DNA from: Cardiocondyla obscurior
Taxonomy: Eukaryota; Arthropoda; Insecta; Hymenoptera; Formicidae
DNA length: 64,000 bases
Reading direction: 5' to 3'
Assembly (NCBI RefSeq): GCF_019399895.1
Contig: NC_091883.1
Coordinates: 4,568,377 to 4,632,376 of the forward strand
The notes beneath the pieces are model-generated. The model was given only the letters and a program-made list of their open reading frames with translations, did no database searches and was not told the origin of the DNA. Both the position numbers and the translations under genes were made by a program. This document shows positions 1 to 12,874 of this stretch, piece by piece (the stretch's first letter is position 1; every line of letters begins with the position of its first letter).

Positions 1-126
1 CTTTTTAAAATTTATGCGCGAAACATAAGTTCCTCGTAATCATTTATATAAGTCCCTGTTAGAAGTTAGAAAATATTTTATTTTGCTGCATAAAATTATT
101 ATTATGACATTTAAAATCAATTTCTA

Positions 127-2259
127 TCATATTTTAACACTTTCTTTTTTTTTCTGTGCTCTTTTATTAAAAATTGATGGCATGCCATATTTTGTTTTTG
201 TCCTTAAATATTTCCTACCTTGTTTATCTTCTTCAGAATCATCTTGTTCTGAATTAACTTTCTTTATTCGTTTTCTTCTTGGAACGACTGTATGAGCGTT
301 TTTTATTTCATTCTCTATGTCCTTAGATAATGATAAAGCATTATGTAATATCGAATTGCTATTTATAGTTTGGATTACAGATTTATAAGCACCATGATCT
401 TCGTTCGATATGTTTGCAATGTCCTTAACATTAGAATTATTTTGACTTCCTATTAATGAAGTATTCGTCACTTTTTCTGTGATCTTTGAATTACTTTTTA
501 CATTTTTGCTTTCTTCTACAATCACAAGTTCCGAATCCTTGTTTTTATTTTCATGTTCAACAGTATCTTTATGAGATAATAACTGAGAAATAACTAAATT
601 CACACAATCTAAACCATTGCCAAGTTCAACTGTCTGCTTTGAAGAATAAGTGTCATTTTTATTACGTTTCTCTACCGTATCATCCCTTACGTTATCACCA
701 TTGCTGTTAAAATCACTTTCAGTCGTAGACAGTTTTTCATGTATCTTAACATTAACCGAATCTACAGAAGAATCGTTATTGCTTACATCATCTAATTCAC
801 TTAGTTCATAGTTATCTTTCGAATTTAATTTTTTAATATCAATATTTTTTCTATTTTCTTTATTATAACGTCTTAGCTCTGGACTTTGAATATTATTTGT
901 GTGCGTATAACTTTTGGACAAATTGTCATTTTCTAATATGATACATTCCTTTGATGCTCCTTCACTTAAACATGTGCTGTCAGCATCGATAATATTTACA
1001 TCTTCGCTAGATTCCAATTCACACTTTTTCTCAGATCGATTAAGTTTATTAGCATTGATATTTTCTAAATTAATTTTATTATCTTGCATTAATTTTATTA
1101 TCTTGCATAGTTTGTTTTCGGACGTACGTTCATCTAAAGATAGTGCTGTATTTTCTCGGGCCTTAACTGCTGTAACAAATTTTGACGGAACAATTCATCT
1201 CTCTTTCGTTTCCAATGTCTTGAAGATTAAGAGCAATACAAAAAATAATGATGACACAAGCTCAGTTCAGAAACTCGTTCAAAAATATTCTTGATGTGAA
1301 AAAACCTTATTACTTGTTACAGAAATAATTAACAATTTTATCATTTATAAAAAATCTTACCTGTACTGTGTTTCTTCTCAGATTCCTCACTATCAAGTTC
1401 TAAAACCTTCTTCTGCATGTCAGAGCAAGCGGTTTTCTCTGCGGTTGTATCTTGCATTAATTTTATTATCTTGCATAGTTTGTTTTTGGACGTACGTTCA
1501 TCTAAAGATAGTGCTGTATTTTCTCGGGCCTTAACTGCTGTAACAAATTTTGACGGAACAATTCATCTCTCTTTCGTTTCCAATGTCTTGAAGATTAAGA
1601 GCAATACAAAAAATAATGATGACACAAGCTCAGTTCAGAAACTCGTTCAAAAATATTCTTGATGTGAAAAAACCTTATTACTTGTTACAGAAATAATTAA
1701 CAATTTTATCATTTATAAAAAATCTTACCTGTACTGTGTTTCTTCTCAGATTCCTCACTATCAAGTTCTAAAACCTTCTTCTGCATGTCAGAGCAAGCGG
1801 TTTTCTCTGTGGTTGTATCTATAATTGATTTTTCTGCAAATCAAATACTAATATTTTAAAAAGTGCAAGAAAATAGGCAGACGAGTTAAATTTCTTCTTT
1901 TTATATTTATGTCTCATATTTTTAGCTTTAACATTTTTTTTTATCGGTAAATTATTTTATAGACAATTTCAAATAAAAAAAAATAATAGTAACTACATAC
2001 TAGCAGCTGTCTGCGAATTTAATTTCGCAACGTTTTTCCCATTTTTCATAACATCCTCTTGTTCAAAATCCTCATCAGAAGATAGTCTTAAACGCAAACT
2101 ATCATCGGACAACGTCTCTTCATCATCGTCTTCTTCACTGTGTAACAATTCTTCCTCTTTTTCTTTTGACATTTCTTCAACATCCGTACTATTGACACGT
2201 GGGACTACTGAACAACTAGCTTCTGAATTATTCACCGTTTCAATTTCTGCTTTCTCCAT
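127..2259 (-). CDS. Unrecognised acidic, Ser/Lys-rich protein with a duplicated exon (4 coding exons, 527 aa)
   Basis: Coding exons on the minus strand are 2259-2001, 1833-1729, 1537-1361 and 1169-127. All internal junctions are phase 1 with GT donors (GTATGT, GTAAGA) and AG acceptors, and the joined frame runs from MEKAEIETVN to a TGA. The protein is low complexity: acidic stretches near the N-terminus (HSEEDDDEETLSDDS, about residues 40-55), a long Ser/Asn/Lys-rich middle, and a basic C-terminus (PRRKRIKK, then KTKYGMPSIFNKRAQKKK) that could be a nuclear localisation signal. I do not recognise the family. Composition suggests a nuclear or chromatin-associated protein, which is inference only. 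Exon 3 is a product of a recent tandem duplication: its acceptor side copies exon 4 and its donor side copies exon 2. The acceptors of exons 3 and 4 are NAGNAG type (TACAGCAG), so isoforms differing by one residue are possible. Confidence 0.72.
1081..1816. repeat. 368-bp tandem duplication, two copies, near identical
   Basis: Copy 1 covers about 1081-1448 and copy 2 about 1449-1816. Reading them side by side I find only two differences, C/T at 1119 versus 1487 and C/T at 1442 versus 1810. The junction at about 1449 shares a TATC microhomology between the two parent sequences. Each copy carries a donor site, an intron and an acceptor. The near identity points to a very recent event or an assembly artefact. 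Confidence 0.93.
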
Positions 2260-5200
2260 TATAGAATTGAATACAGTACAATGTCACTGTTCATTTATCT
2301 TGATTTAAATATCTTATCTTGATTTGTCTTGAATTAATTTTTTTTTCAATCTATAATTAAATATAAAAAAAAAAAACTACATGAGAGAATATATAAATTA
2401 TTTCGAACATTACGTTATACGTAGCATGCATTAATGTGTCTCATCAAAGATGCTTCTGCGTGCGTTAACTTAAAGGTAACTAAGTAAATTAACAAACAAA
2501 GAAATTAGTATTTCATAAGCGTATTCATAGACTTTTATTATAAGACTTATCACATGATTTTTACAATCGTGCAATATTGTGCGTTTTCACTTTTAGTCTG
2601 TTTAAAATTTGTAATCACAAACGTGTGAACTTTTAGATATTTTTAACTTGATAACTGCTTGCATGAAATATTTCTAATTTTTTTTTAGGGCTGCTGAAAG
2701 TATTTTAAAATTGTTTAAAATACGTGTGTATAAAATGTATTGCATTTTCGTATCTCCGACAGCATTAATATCGCGTAAATGCGTACACGCATATATCTAA
2801 CAATAATCATATGTCGGTTCCATTCGTGAATTATTGTCAATGAAAAAAGGACAACCGATTCGCGTTCATGGTCAATATTAAAAATCAGCAGCTGACGCGT
2901 TTTCTGTACTGGAGGTGAAACATAACCTCTCCACGTTAGATTTTCGTATCGAAAACATTAATAATAAATATAACAAGTAAAAAATCAAAAAATGCACGAA
3001 AGGGAAAGAGACTTCAAATTATAAATTATAAAAGAAAAAAAAAAAAAAAAATACTGCCATCTCTAGAAGGAAATGATTGAAAAATTGAAAGCACATCTTT
3101 CGCTCAAAATTAAACAAATAAAATAAAATCAAAGAAGCTTAATTATATAAATTAACTCGTATTTCGACTCCTTTTCCTCTCGTTTCAACTCTTTTTCTAC
3201 GCATGGCATATTATACTGTTAACTTTCTTTCTCTTTCGACCCTTTACGGGCATTGATTTTTAGGATCGGACGGAATTTATTTTAATGTGTCAACGTAGCC
3301 GTCATTTTTTTAATTCAACGATCAGGGCTTAAATGTTAATCGCCGAATAAAAAGAAAAGCGTCTAGCATTTTGACACGTACTGTAGCACGCGCGCGAGCC
3401 TTGCTCTGGATCGATGTCAGTCATGCGCGAGATCACGATTCGGTTAAATGCAATTGACGCGTAAATCCGACGTGTATGTACCGACGAAACGGCTGGTTCC
3501 TCGCGCTCGTACCGAATGTGCGTCTGAATCGTCGGCGGAATATATTTGCGGTGATCAAACGACGTTGTCAGGCCCTATCGAAATGGGCCGAGGGCCCTGA
3601 GCGCGGGATAGAAGATGGCGGGTCGTGTATTTCCTTCTCACGGACGTAAGAAAGTTCCATTAAGAGCTCTAAAATGTACTTTCAGCTTCAATGTAGCCCT
3701 CGTCTAAAACCCCCTGACCCAATTTACTCTGGCAGATTCTCATATATTTTTTTTTTTTTTCCTTCAATAATGATAAGCTGCGTTGTCGTATAACCTAGAA
3801 TGGACGCAAAGAGCACTCGATTGCACGGCGTCACTCAGATGCATCATCTTCGTAAGTTTATATATACGCGATCGGTATACACTCGACGTTATATACCACC
3901 TTGCATCTCTCGATGCCCCTCAAGTGGAGCAGAATTATTTTATATCGACTAGGCGAAGGTTACGAGAACGCACGGGCAAGGATCGCGTTTCATGACGCGC
4001 GTTCAGCACGCCGCAGAGCGACACGTCGGCACTTTTAGATCGAGAACAGAACAGTCGTTTGTTAATCACCGCTCTTCGCTATCTGGCTGGCATCAAACGC
4101 GAATTAAAGAAACCGCGCGCACTGTCCTCCCAGCGTCATCGACAAACGTGTTTGTGCATTGAGCAAGTGGAGTGCACTGCACTTAGGCCCCAACCCGAGC
4201 TCGCTACCCCGAAGTTGACCGAATGTGCACGAGGCAACGAGAAAATCCAAGCAGAAACCGGGCTCATGACGTCCCGATTCGCTGCGCAATAAGGAAATTT
4301 TATTTTTAACCGACATGTAGACCGCTGACCTGCAATTATTTTACGACGAAAGTTTCATAATTTTGCTCATTCATTAGAGAAATTTATAAATCAATTTTTT
4401 TTTTTTCACTGATGTTAGATCGATAAACGTGGCTCTGAACTACGGCAAGTCCGATTTATAATAGACTTCCCAATGACGTTTCTATGCCCATGTGAGATTT
4501 TTTTCAACAATATTCGCAGGAAATTCTCGCCATGAATTCGTTTTATTGAACGGTTGATGAATAAAGTTCTTCCCTTTTACTCGACGTACCAATGGCAGAG
4601 TTCATGGTGGGAGAAACGACGCAACGCAAGTCGTGTTGTACGTAACGTACGACGATCGATTTTCCTCACTCGCTTAGATCTCAAGTCCAATACTCGACAA
4701 TGTAGATTATTTGTACTTTTAATCTTAAAAAAAATTAAATCTCCCTTGTTCTTTAAAGATCGAAATCCAAAATTCACCAATGTACATGCAAATGTTATAC
4801 CAATAGTACAAACTTAATCAGTTAATGTAACCTCAATTCATTATTGAGTGAATGAAGTCATTAAAAAATTACTTAGACCAAATTATTAGAAAAGCTCTTT
4901 TCTCGAATAATTCCGTATAATATCATTATGCACTGATGTTAGAGCACAATAAAAATATATTACATCGACAACAATGATAATGTGGCTTTGCCATAAATTG
5001 TTAAAACTTAAAAAAATGTTAAACATATTAATAAATATAACTTCATGATTAAAAAAAAATACGCAGTATTTTACAGATGAAAGATCAACTGAACAAGCAG
5101 CGCCATCTGCCGTTGCTTTGATCTTGATAACAAAATCATCTACGTATTGCTACGTATCATGTAAAATGTGATGACTTATGCAATAATTTTTCAATTTTTT

Positions 5201-7989
5201 ATGTAACTGCAAAATTTTTTATATATAAATTTTTACAGCAACATAGTTGGCAAAGTGCAACACTGACCCAGTTGAAATACCTTGGTGTACTGAACCAATT
5301 GTGTCTGACAAACCAATTTGTTATATATTAATATATATAAAAATATTAAAGTTAAATAAAGTTAATACTGTAAAATATTACATGTTTGTAACTTTAAAAA
5401 TAATTTAATACAAAAAAAAAGGTAAAATAATATCAATTAAAAAAGTTTAACAATAAAAGAAAGATAATTGAATAAAAAAATTAATTAATTAAGTAAACTA
5501 AAAAAATTATAAAATTAATATTAAACGTGTCGTATCGATTTCCGTGATATTTGACTTTGAGAACTAAAACACTGACAAATGACATGGTATAATTCGTAAA
5601 CGAAAATTCGATAAAGATAATTGAAATATATAATATATAATTTATCTTTTTTTAATACCTCAAGTTTTTTAAATTGCATCTTATTAATTAAATTTTGTGA
5701 ATATATTAATTAATATATTACGAGTTTACGTTATGTTGTACAATGTCGTAATAAATAATTTACATTTATTTTGTAATAAAAAAAATTTTTCAACCTCAAA
5801 ATTAATAACATTATCAACAAAATATCTTTCGTGATGAAACGACAACAAAATGGCGTACATAAGGCTACATAAAATGGTGCTTTTGGTATAAAGTGTTTCT
5901 ATAGCAACAACACTTTTATACAGAATTGGGCTATCAGGCCCAAAATTATTTGGTAATTTGCCTCATTTCGATCCATGGTTAATTATTATATTTTCAAAAA
6001 TATAGATAAAAATGCAAGTAAAAAATTAATTTTTTTTTCTAATTTTTATTTTAAGCTTTAGAATGTATACTATTTTTCAACTAGCTTAAAAATTCAATGG
6101 AATTAATACGATACAAGTTCGAAAGTTGAATGGAGGGGGCTCTCGACAAAATGTTAGGTCATGCAACATTTTGAGTGTCACAAACGATTGCCTTTGAGCA
6201 ATTCTAGCAAACTCAGCTCTACATCAAGACATTATCAAGGTAATAATCAATGCACTTACGTTATATCATCGCACGTGTGAGAAGACGCGAAGAAACAATG
6301 TACTAGCTTTTTACCACGTGGAAACAGGTTATATTTTACAGCAAATATGCCTGAAACTGACTACACTTCTGATGGTTCTGATACTTGACCGTCGAGTAAC
6401 TGCAACATCGCAAACTAAACAAGCCAGGCTCCGACAACGTTGCCGATTTTCCTACTACCGTTACTCCACCTAACGTTGTGCTACATTGATGGGGGAAACA
6501 CAACAAAATGACAATTAATTAATAGCAATTGACGTGTCCGGGTGAGGTAAATTCGTTGCAAAATCAATCTTAGGACATCGAGGGTATCGTGATGCGAATA
6601 ATCGTATCCAAAAATTTATCGACCTACGCGTCGTCATATGTTCGCACACAATCTTATCTACGCATGTGCGGCGTCATCTGTACTCTCCAACAATTTTAGC
6701 CTAACTGTAGGGACCGTGTTTTTCTTCCTTTTTTTTCCATCGTAGGAAAGCTTTTACGCGATCGTCCCTTTTTTTTGTTGCTGCGATGACGTATGCCCAA
6801 GATAAGAGAGACCTTTATCGCGAATTCGGTAAGTAATACAAAGGTATCGGGTATCGTATTACGACGTTATATTACCACCGAGTGTATTGTACGAACATAC
6901 AGTGTCGTACAAAGAACACAGAATTACGTATTGTCAGCTAAAGTTAATGCGAATACAGTCACGCTGCTGCTGTCATATGATTTTGAAACAAGAACACATC
7001 GATCGGCATTATGTTACAGTCATTTTTTTATCGCGTAAGTGAAACCATCTTTTTTACTATTTTTGTTTGCTCGCAGCACAGCTGTCACTTTGTACATACA
7101 AGTTTTACGATTGTATAACCATCCTATCCCTATGTCTTTATGTGAATTGTTTAACAAAACGAATTAAAAGAAAGAAAATTAATTGATTAATATTATAATT
7201 AAAATACATTTATATCTGATATGTAAACTGCAACCACATTGTATTGCATTTTGCATTCTTGATTAAATAATCAAAGTAAGCAATATGTCATACTAATTAT
7301 ATATTGCAATTGCAAATAGCAATACATATTCTACATGATACTTTCTTTTAATTAATTCAATAAACAAATTAATTAAATCTCTCACAAAGGTGAAAGGTGA
7401 ATCGTAACGAATCAATAGCTGCAGATTTTTTTTTCTAAATAACTCTACGTCTTATTATTTTAATTATAAAACTGCACGATTGTATAATCATGTCATTTGT
7501 CTATAAAACAGTGCACGTACGTTTGTTCGTGAGGTATACAAAGCTCACGTATGTCAAGCACAAATGAGATTTATACTTCTTTCGATCGATAAATCTCATC
7601 GTGTTAATTAAATAAGACATACTCCCGTGATAAAAGCTAGATGAGTCTTCGGAAACTTTTTGCACGGACTATATACTAATATTTTTAAGTAATATTGATC
7701 TGCTCATGCGCCCTATTAATTTATATGCAGCTAATAAAGCGGGCGTTCGAAATTCCAGGATCGTTCATTTGCCGGAAATATCTCACATATATATATATCT
7801 TTCAGATTAAAATTTGAGCAAGAATTTATTTACCTCCATCTGCACGCGTAGCTCGCTTTTAACGCAGACATCTAGGCATCTTTTAAACGAGCCGATTTCA
7901 GCCTCACCCAACAACAAGAGAGCCATCAGGATCCATAGAGCGAGTGTTCCAAAATCGGATGAAAGGAAACTGGATTAGGTCTCGTGCAC
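2260..7989. other. Intergenic stretch, no supported gene
   Basis: About 5.7 kb without a supportable coding exon. Most of it is AT-rich with long A/T runs (for example 3036-3051 and 5400-5520). A CpG-rich patch at about 3360-4300 looks promoter-like and holds only short reading frames on both strands without homology I recognise. A second moderately CpG-rich patch lies at about 6540-7050. Either patch could be a promoter or untranslated first exon of a gene whose coding part I cannot see. Confidence 0.6.
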
Positions 7990-8627
7990 ATAATCACTGA
8001 AATCAGCGCTCACCCGAGAACGGCAGATTGGCTGGCGACGTGACAGAACCGGCCAATGAGAGGGGTCCGGCACGAGTGAACGTACCGCGTAGCAAGGGCC
8101 GAGAAAACAAGTCGGACGATCCCGCTGGGCGAAAGGGCCGCAATAGCCGCGCTACGGCAACGGGGGGGTAACGAGGAGTGGTGAAGGACCCGTAGGCGCC
8201 GATAGAAAGGGCGAATTTTTAGCAGCGATGCGCGCGTACCCCGGTCGGCAAGGTGGCCGGATCGCGAGGCATGCCACGCGGTAACTTTCACCCGTTGACC
8301 CGTCGACGTGCACCGAGACCGAACGCGTAGCAGCAGAGAGGAAACCGTCCTCCGCGTCGTGCCGCGGTCCCTTCCGCTTTTCCGGGAGCAAGAACGAGCG
8401 TCGCGCGAACGAGCGCCCGCGGTTAAGCGAGCGGGGCCGCAAGACTCATTTTCGCGCGGGGTCCACGGGGCCTGCGGGGGCCGTCTCGCACGACTTGCGT
8501 CCGCATGCGTAATAATTGTCTCCTTTTCCCGACGGGGGCCGATCGAAATACATTGTCCGACCGGAGAGCACTCTCGGGGTACACCGCGAAGGAAGGGAAG
8601 TTGCTGTAATGGCCGCCGTGTCATGAA
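7990..8627 (+). promoter_or_regulatory. CpG-rich promoter and 5' UTR of striatin
   Basis: A dense CpG block directly upstream of the striatin start codon, contrasting sharply with the AT-rich DNA on both sides. Reading frames on the opposite strand here follow from the GC content. There is no obvious TATA box; this is typical of an insect housekeeping promoter. Boundaries are approximate. Confidence 0.55.
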
Positions 8628-11600
8628 ATGAAGGTGCCCAGCCAGTTTTGTGGTGCCACAATGGAGGATAGCTGCAGCCCCGCGTCCCAGAATCACAACG
8701 GCCAGCTGGCCGGCGGCGCGAACGTATCCCTCGCCAACAACAAGCACCAGGGCGGCAGCGACAATGGCAGCAACGGCGACGCCAAGGACCAGCGACCGCA
8801 GTACTCGATGCCTGGCATCCTGCATTTCATCCAGCACGAGTGGGCCCGCTTCGAGCTGGAGAGATCCCAGTGGGAACTGGACAGGGCAGAGTTTCAGGTA
8901 AGAGGTCCCGCATGTCGACGCGGTGTTCGCGACCCGCGCGCGTCAACCCCGTCCACAGGACGACCGCCCGTTTTATTGTCACTTCAGCTGTCATGTGACG
9001 AAAGCAAGCACATAAGGAAGCACGAAGCAAACGCTTTGCTTCGAGCTAATACGCAGGAGATGCTTTAACAGTGCAGTAGAACGTGTTAACATTTGACACA
9101 TTTCAGTTGAAGTCTGTATAGCTACTCGTGTCAATGTTATTTTAACTTGTCATACTTCCAAAGGCCCAGTAAGCACTTTTTTTTTCTTGGTACTTGAGCC
9201 ATCCAAACTTTATATTGTTTATAGGTAAAACATGTAAAATAATTGCCAAAGTAAAGATTGCTTTAATAATAAATCAAATTTATGTTTTTTTTGGTATTTT
9301 ATTGCACAGGCTAGGATAGCTTTTCTTCAAGGTGAAAGAAAGGGACAGGAAAATTTGAAGAACGACCTTGTAAGGAGAATAAAAATGTTAGAGTATGCAC
9401 TTAAACAAGAAAGGTAATTAAATTTTAATTAATGTGATATTATTTTTGATACTTTAATAGCTAATATATTTTGTACATTAATTTTACATGAATGATACTC
9501 TTTGTTTTCAAAAACATTTTTATTATTTCGATAAATACATTCGATTTTTATTAAAAAAAATTTTTTTATAGTATATTATACAAAGGATTACTAAACATCT
9601 AAGAAATTAATGTTTAGTGTCCTGAAAGTTTTTTATGAAATTGTATCATTTCTATATAACAATGTTAACAATTCATATATTAAAATATTTACTTTTGCTA
9701 ACAATTATATTTATAATTTAAATATAATTTGTAACATTTATACATTTATATATACATAAATATTATTTGTATGTAATTTGTTCATATGGGTAAGAGAAAT
9801 TATTTAATTATTAATAATTACACTTTTTTATTTTAAAAAAAAAACCATATTTTAATGTATTATAAGCTGTGGTTGAGTTTATAATGCCCAATTAGATGAA
9901 CTTGATTGAAATTTATTAGGGTTTCTTAAAAACAAAAGAGAGATACAGACATTAATATTATGTTGTTCATTATCATTAGAATATACTGTTTGTGGCTTTT
10001 TTTAAGAACATATATTACAATGCTATTTCTTGTAATTTCTGTAGAGCAAGGTATCATAAGTTAAAATATGGTACGGACTTAGTAATACAAGGGGATGTCA
10101 AACCTCCTCTTTATGAAGAAGGTACCACGTGCAATATCTCTGAAAGTGGTAGTGGCAGTGGTGGTGGAGGAGGTGGAGGAGGAGATGGAGAAGCTTCATT
10201 TACATCTGTCAGTAATGTTAGTTGGAGACAAGGTCGTCAACTTCTGAGGCAGTATGTAAAATTTTTAACTACTAATGTTAATTTGTGCATTTGTAATTTT
10301 TCAGTTTAGGATTTTTTAACGAAAAAAAATTATTCGCGTTTTAAATCGTACAAAGATATTACAGTAGTATATTTTTTTTAGGTATTTGCAAGAAATTGGA
10401 TATACCGATACAATAATAGACGTACGATCAAACAGAGTGCGATCTCTGCTTGGGTTAAACAATAATACAGACACAGAAGAAATGAATACTCCAGCTTTAA
10501 ATGGAAATGAAGGAGTAGCACAGGATAAACAAGAATATAACGAGAGTCTTGTACGCCGAGGGAAGCAGCAGCAAGCTCCGAAAAAGGTAGAGGTATTTGT
10601 ATTTTTTTAAATAAAAAATTTGATTTGTAACAAAATTATAATAAATAAAAACGGAAAAAAAAATTAAAAGTACCTTTATCCAATTTCTGGACAAAAGCTT
10701 GATGATATTTTACTTTTAGCAGCAGCCATCTTCTATGGCAGAAGCAATGATATTAGACACAGAAGCGGCTGTTATAGCAAATTTTGAATTTTTGCGCAAC
10801 ACGGACATGGACATGGAAGAGGAAGAAGGAGATATAGAAGATGAAATTTACGATGCAAATACAGATACCAAACCAAATAAAGTAATTATTACTTTATAGT
10901 TTCACTGTGTAATAACTTCTATCCATAATACTTTATTTTATGATACATTAATTTTTTACACGTGTGTATTGATATAATTTTTATTTTTTCTTGCAGGCAT
11001 CTATTCCTCTTCTTGCAGAAGATGTTGATACAGATGCAGAGGCAGAAGAAGTGTTAAACGAATTAAATCTTCTCACAGAAATCGAAGAATCACCGCCTGG
11101 CTCAATTCATCTGGAAATGAATTCTTCAGAATGGAGTAAGTATTTGTATTAATTTATTCGTATTTCAGATTTTATTTGTATATCAAAATATCAATCGTAT
11201 TATTTTGCAATTTATTAATCTAATCTCTTTCTCAAAGATGCAGCATTACATAGAGGATTGCAACCAGATCCAAGACGCCAGAATAAGGAAGGTGATTCTA
11301 CACTGGAATTAGGAGAATTAGAACAATTATGTGTTAACAATGATGCAGAAATAACGTATGATGTAAGTACAGAAATCTTTCTATATTACACAAATTATTT
11401 CAGTGTGACTCACTAATATTCGTAATTAATCGTCTCATTTGATAGATGGTTTCTACTACAAAGGAGACATTCAGGAAAACGTGGAACGCGAAATATACGT
11501 TACGATCGCATTTTGATGCTGTCAGAGCACTTGTCTTCCATCCCACAGATCCAGTTCTTATCACCGCAAGCGATGATCATACGCTGAAATTGTGGAATCT

Positions 11601-12874
11601 TCATAAGACTGTACCAGCGAAAAAGTTCGTAAAATTTTATTTTGTATTGAGAATAATTGCAATATAATAAAAATCTATGCTATTTATTAATATATATATA
11701 TTTTTTTTTTTAATTTTACAGGTCAGCCTCGTTAGATGTAGAACCACTTTATACATTCAGATCACATACTGGACCTGTATTGTGTCTGGCCATGTGCAGT
11801 ACGGGCAATCGATGTTATAGCGGTGGTTTAGATGGCAATATCCATTGCTGGACGCTTCCATCAGCTAATATCGATCCGTACGACTCGTATGAACCAAGTG
11901 TCCTTAGTCATACGTTAACAGGACACACGAATGCCGTTTGGGGTTTGAGCATGAATGTACGTACCATGCTGTCGTTCAGCGCAGATGGAACTGTAAAATT
12001 ATGGGCGCCACAGGCCCCACAACCTCTTCTCAATACGTATGTTTCGGAACAAGGTATGCTGCAAACTCTAACTTTAACATTTTTGAAACAATACGCTATT
12101 AGATTATGATTAGCAAGTAGCAATTATATGTTAAAATAATACGAGAGTAAAATTTGCACAGCTTTTGTCTAGCAAATATTGATCAAATGTAAGTTTTCTC
12201 TCTGTGTCATACATTTTTAAGTGATTGTGTCGTAACAATTTCTTTTTGTTTTTTCTTTTATAGACGGCATACCAACTTCGGTTGATTTTATTAGGGACGA
12301 GCCACATAAGTTGGTCGTAGCTTATGAAGGAGCTTGCGTAGTGTTTGATACTGAAACTGGCGCAATTGTGGCGCGACTCGAAGCGAACGAGACAAAAGGC
12401 GTGAATCGCGTAGTAGCGCATCCAACGTTACCGCTCGTCGTGGCCGCACACGAAGATCGGCATATTCGATTTTACGATCACCGATCTGCTACTCTTGCTC
12501 ACGCAATGGTAGCACACTTGGACGCGGTTACTAGTCTCGCTGTAGATCCTCATGGTTTATATTTGCTTTCAGGAAGTAAGTACAGAAAAGAGAATTAAAA
12601 CTTTACAACGTAAAATGAACATCAATAAAAAAAATATATATTTATACAGGTAACATTTTTTATGTAATTTGCTATAATCTAATTTAATAATTATCATCGC
12701 GTAGGTCACGATTGCAGTATAAGATTGTGGAACATGGACAACAAGACTTGTGTTCAAGAGATAACAGCGCATCGGAAAAAATTCGACGAAAGTATTCTCG
12801 ACGTAGCGTTCCACCCATCACGACCGTTTATAGCGAGCGCCGGAGCCGACGCTCTCGCCAAAGTGTTTGTGTGA
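8628..12874 (+). CDS. Cka: Striatin, STRIPAK scaffold (Cka orthologue; 11 coding exons, 734 aa)
   Basis: Exons: 8628-8897, 9310-9413, 10045-10251, 10382-10586, 10720-10881, 10997-11135, 11238-11362, 11446-11624, 11722-12053, 12264-12575, 12705-12874; phases agree throughout. The caveolin-binding and coiled-coil region is unmistakable: YSMPGILHFIQHEWARFE at about residue 59, then a coiled coil ending KMLEYALKQER near 125. An acidic linker follows, then C-terminal WD40 repeats from about residue 415 (ITASDDHTLKLWNL, YSGGLDGNIHCW, FSADGTVKLWAP), ending SAGADALAKVFV as in animal striatins. Striatin is the regulatory scaffold (B''') that joins PP2A to GCKIII kinases, Mob4 and STRIP in STRIPAK; fly Cka acts in JNK and Hippo signalling. 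Odd points: a Gly-rich insert in exon 3 (GSGSGGGGGGGG), a CAGCAG acceptor at exon 5, and two possible exon 4 donors (10587 or 10593). A second start at 8661 (MEDSCS) is also possible. Confidence 0.97.

Noticed and set aside
6345..6390. Short frame MPETDYTSDGSDT
   Set aside because: Fourteen codons with no conservation evidence.
8010..8837. 275-codon open frame on the minus strand
   Set aside because: It lies antisense to the CpG-rich striatin promoter and first exon, has Arg/Ser-rich composition expected of GC-rich noise, and no domain.
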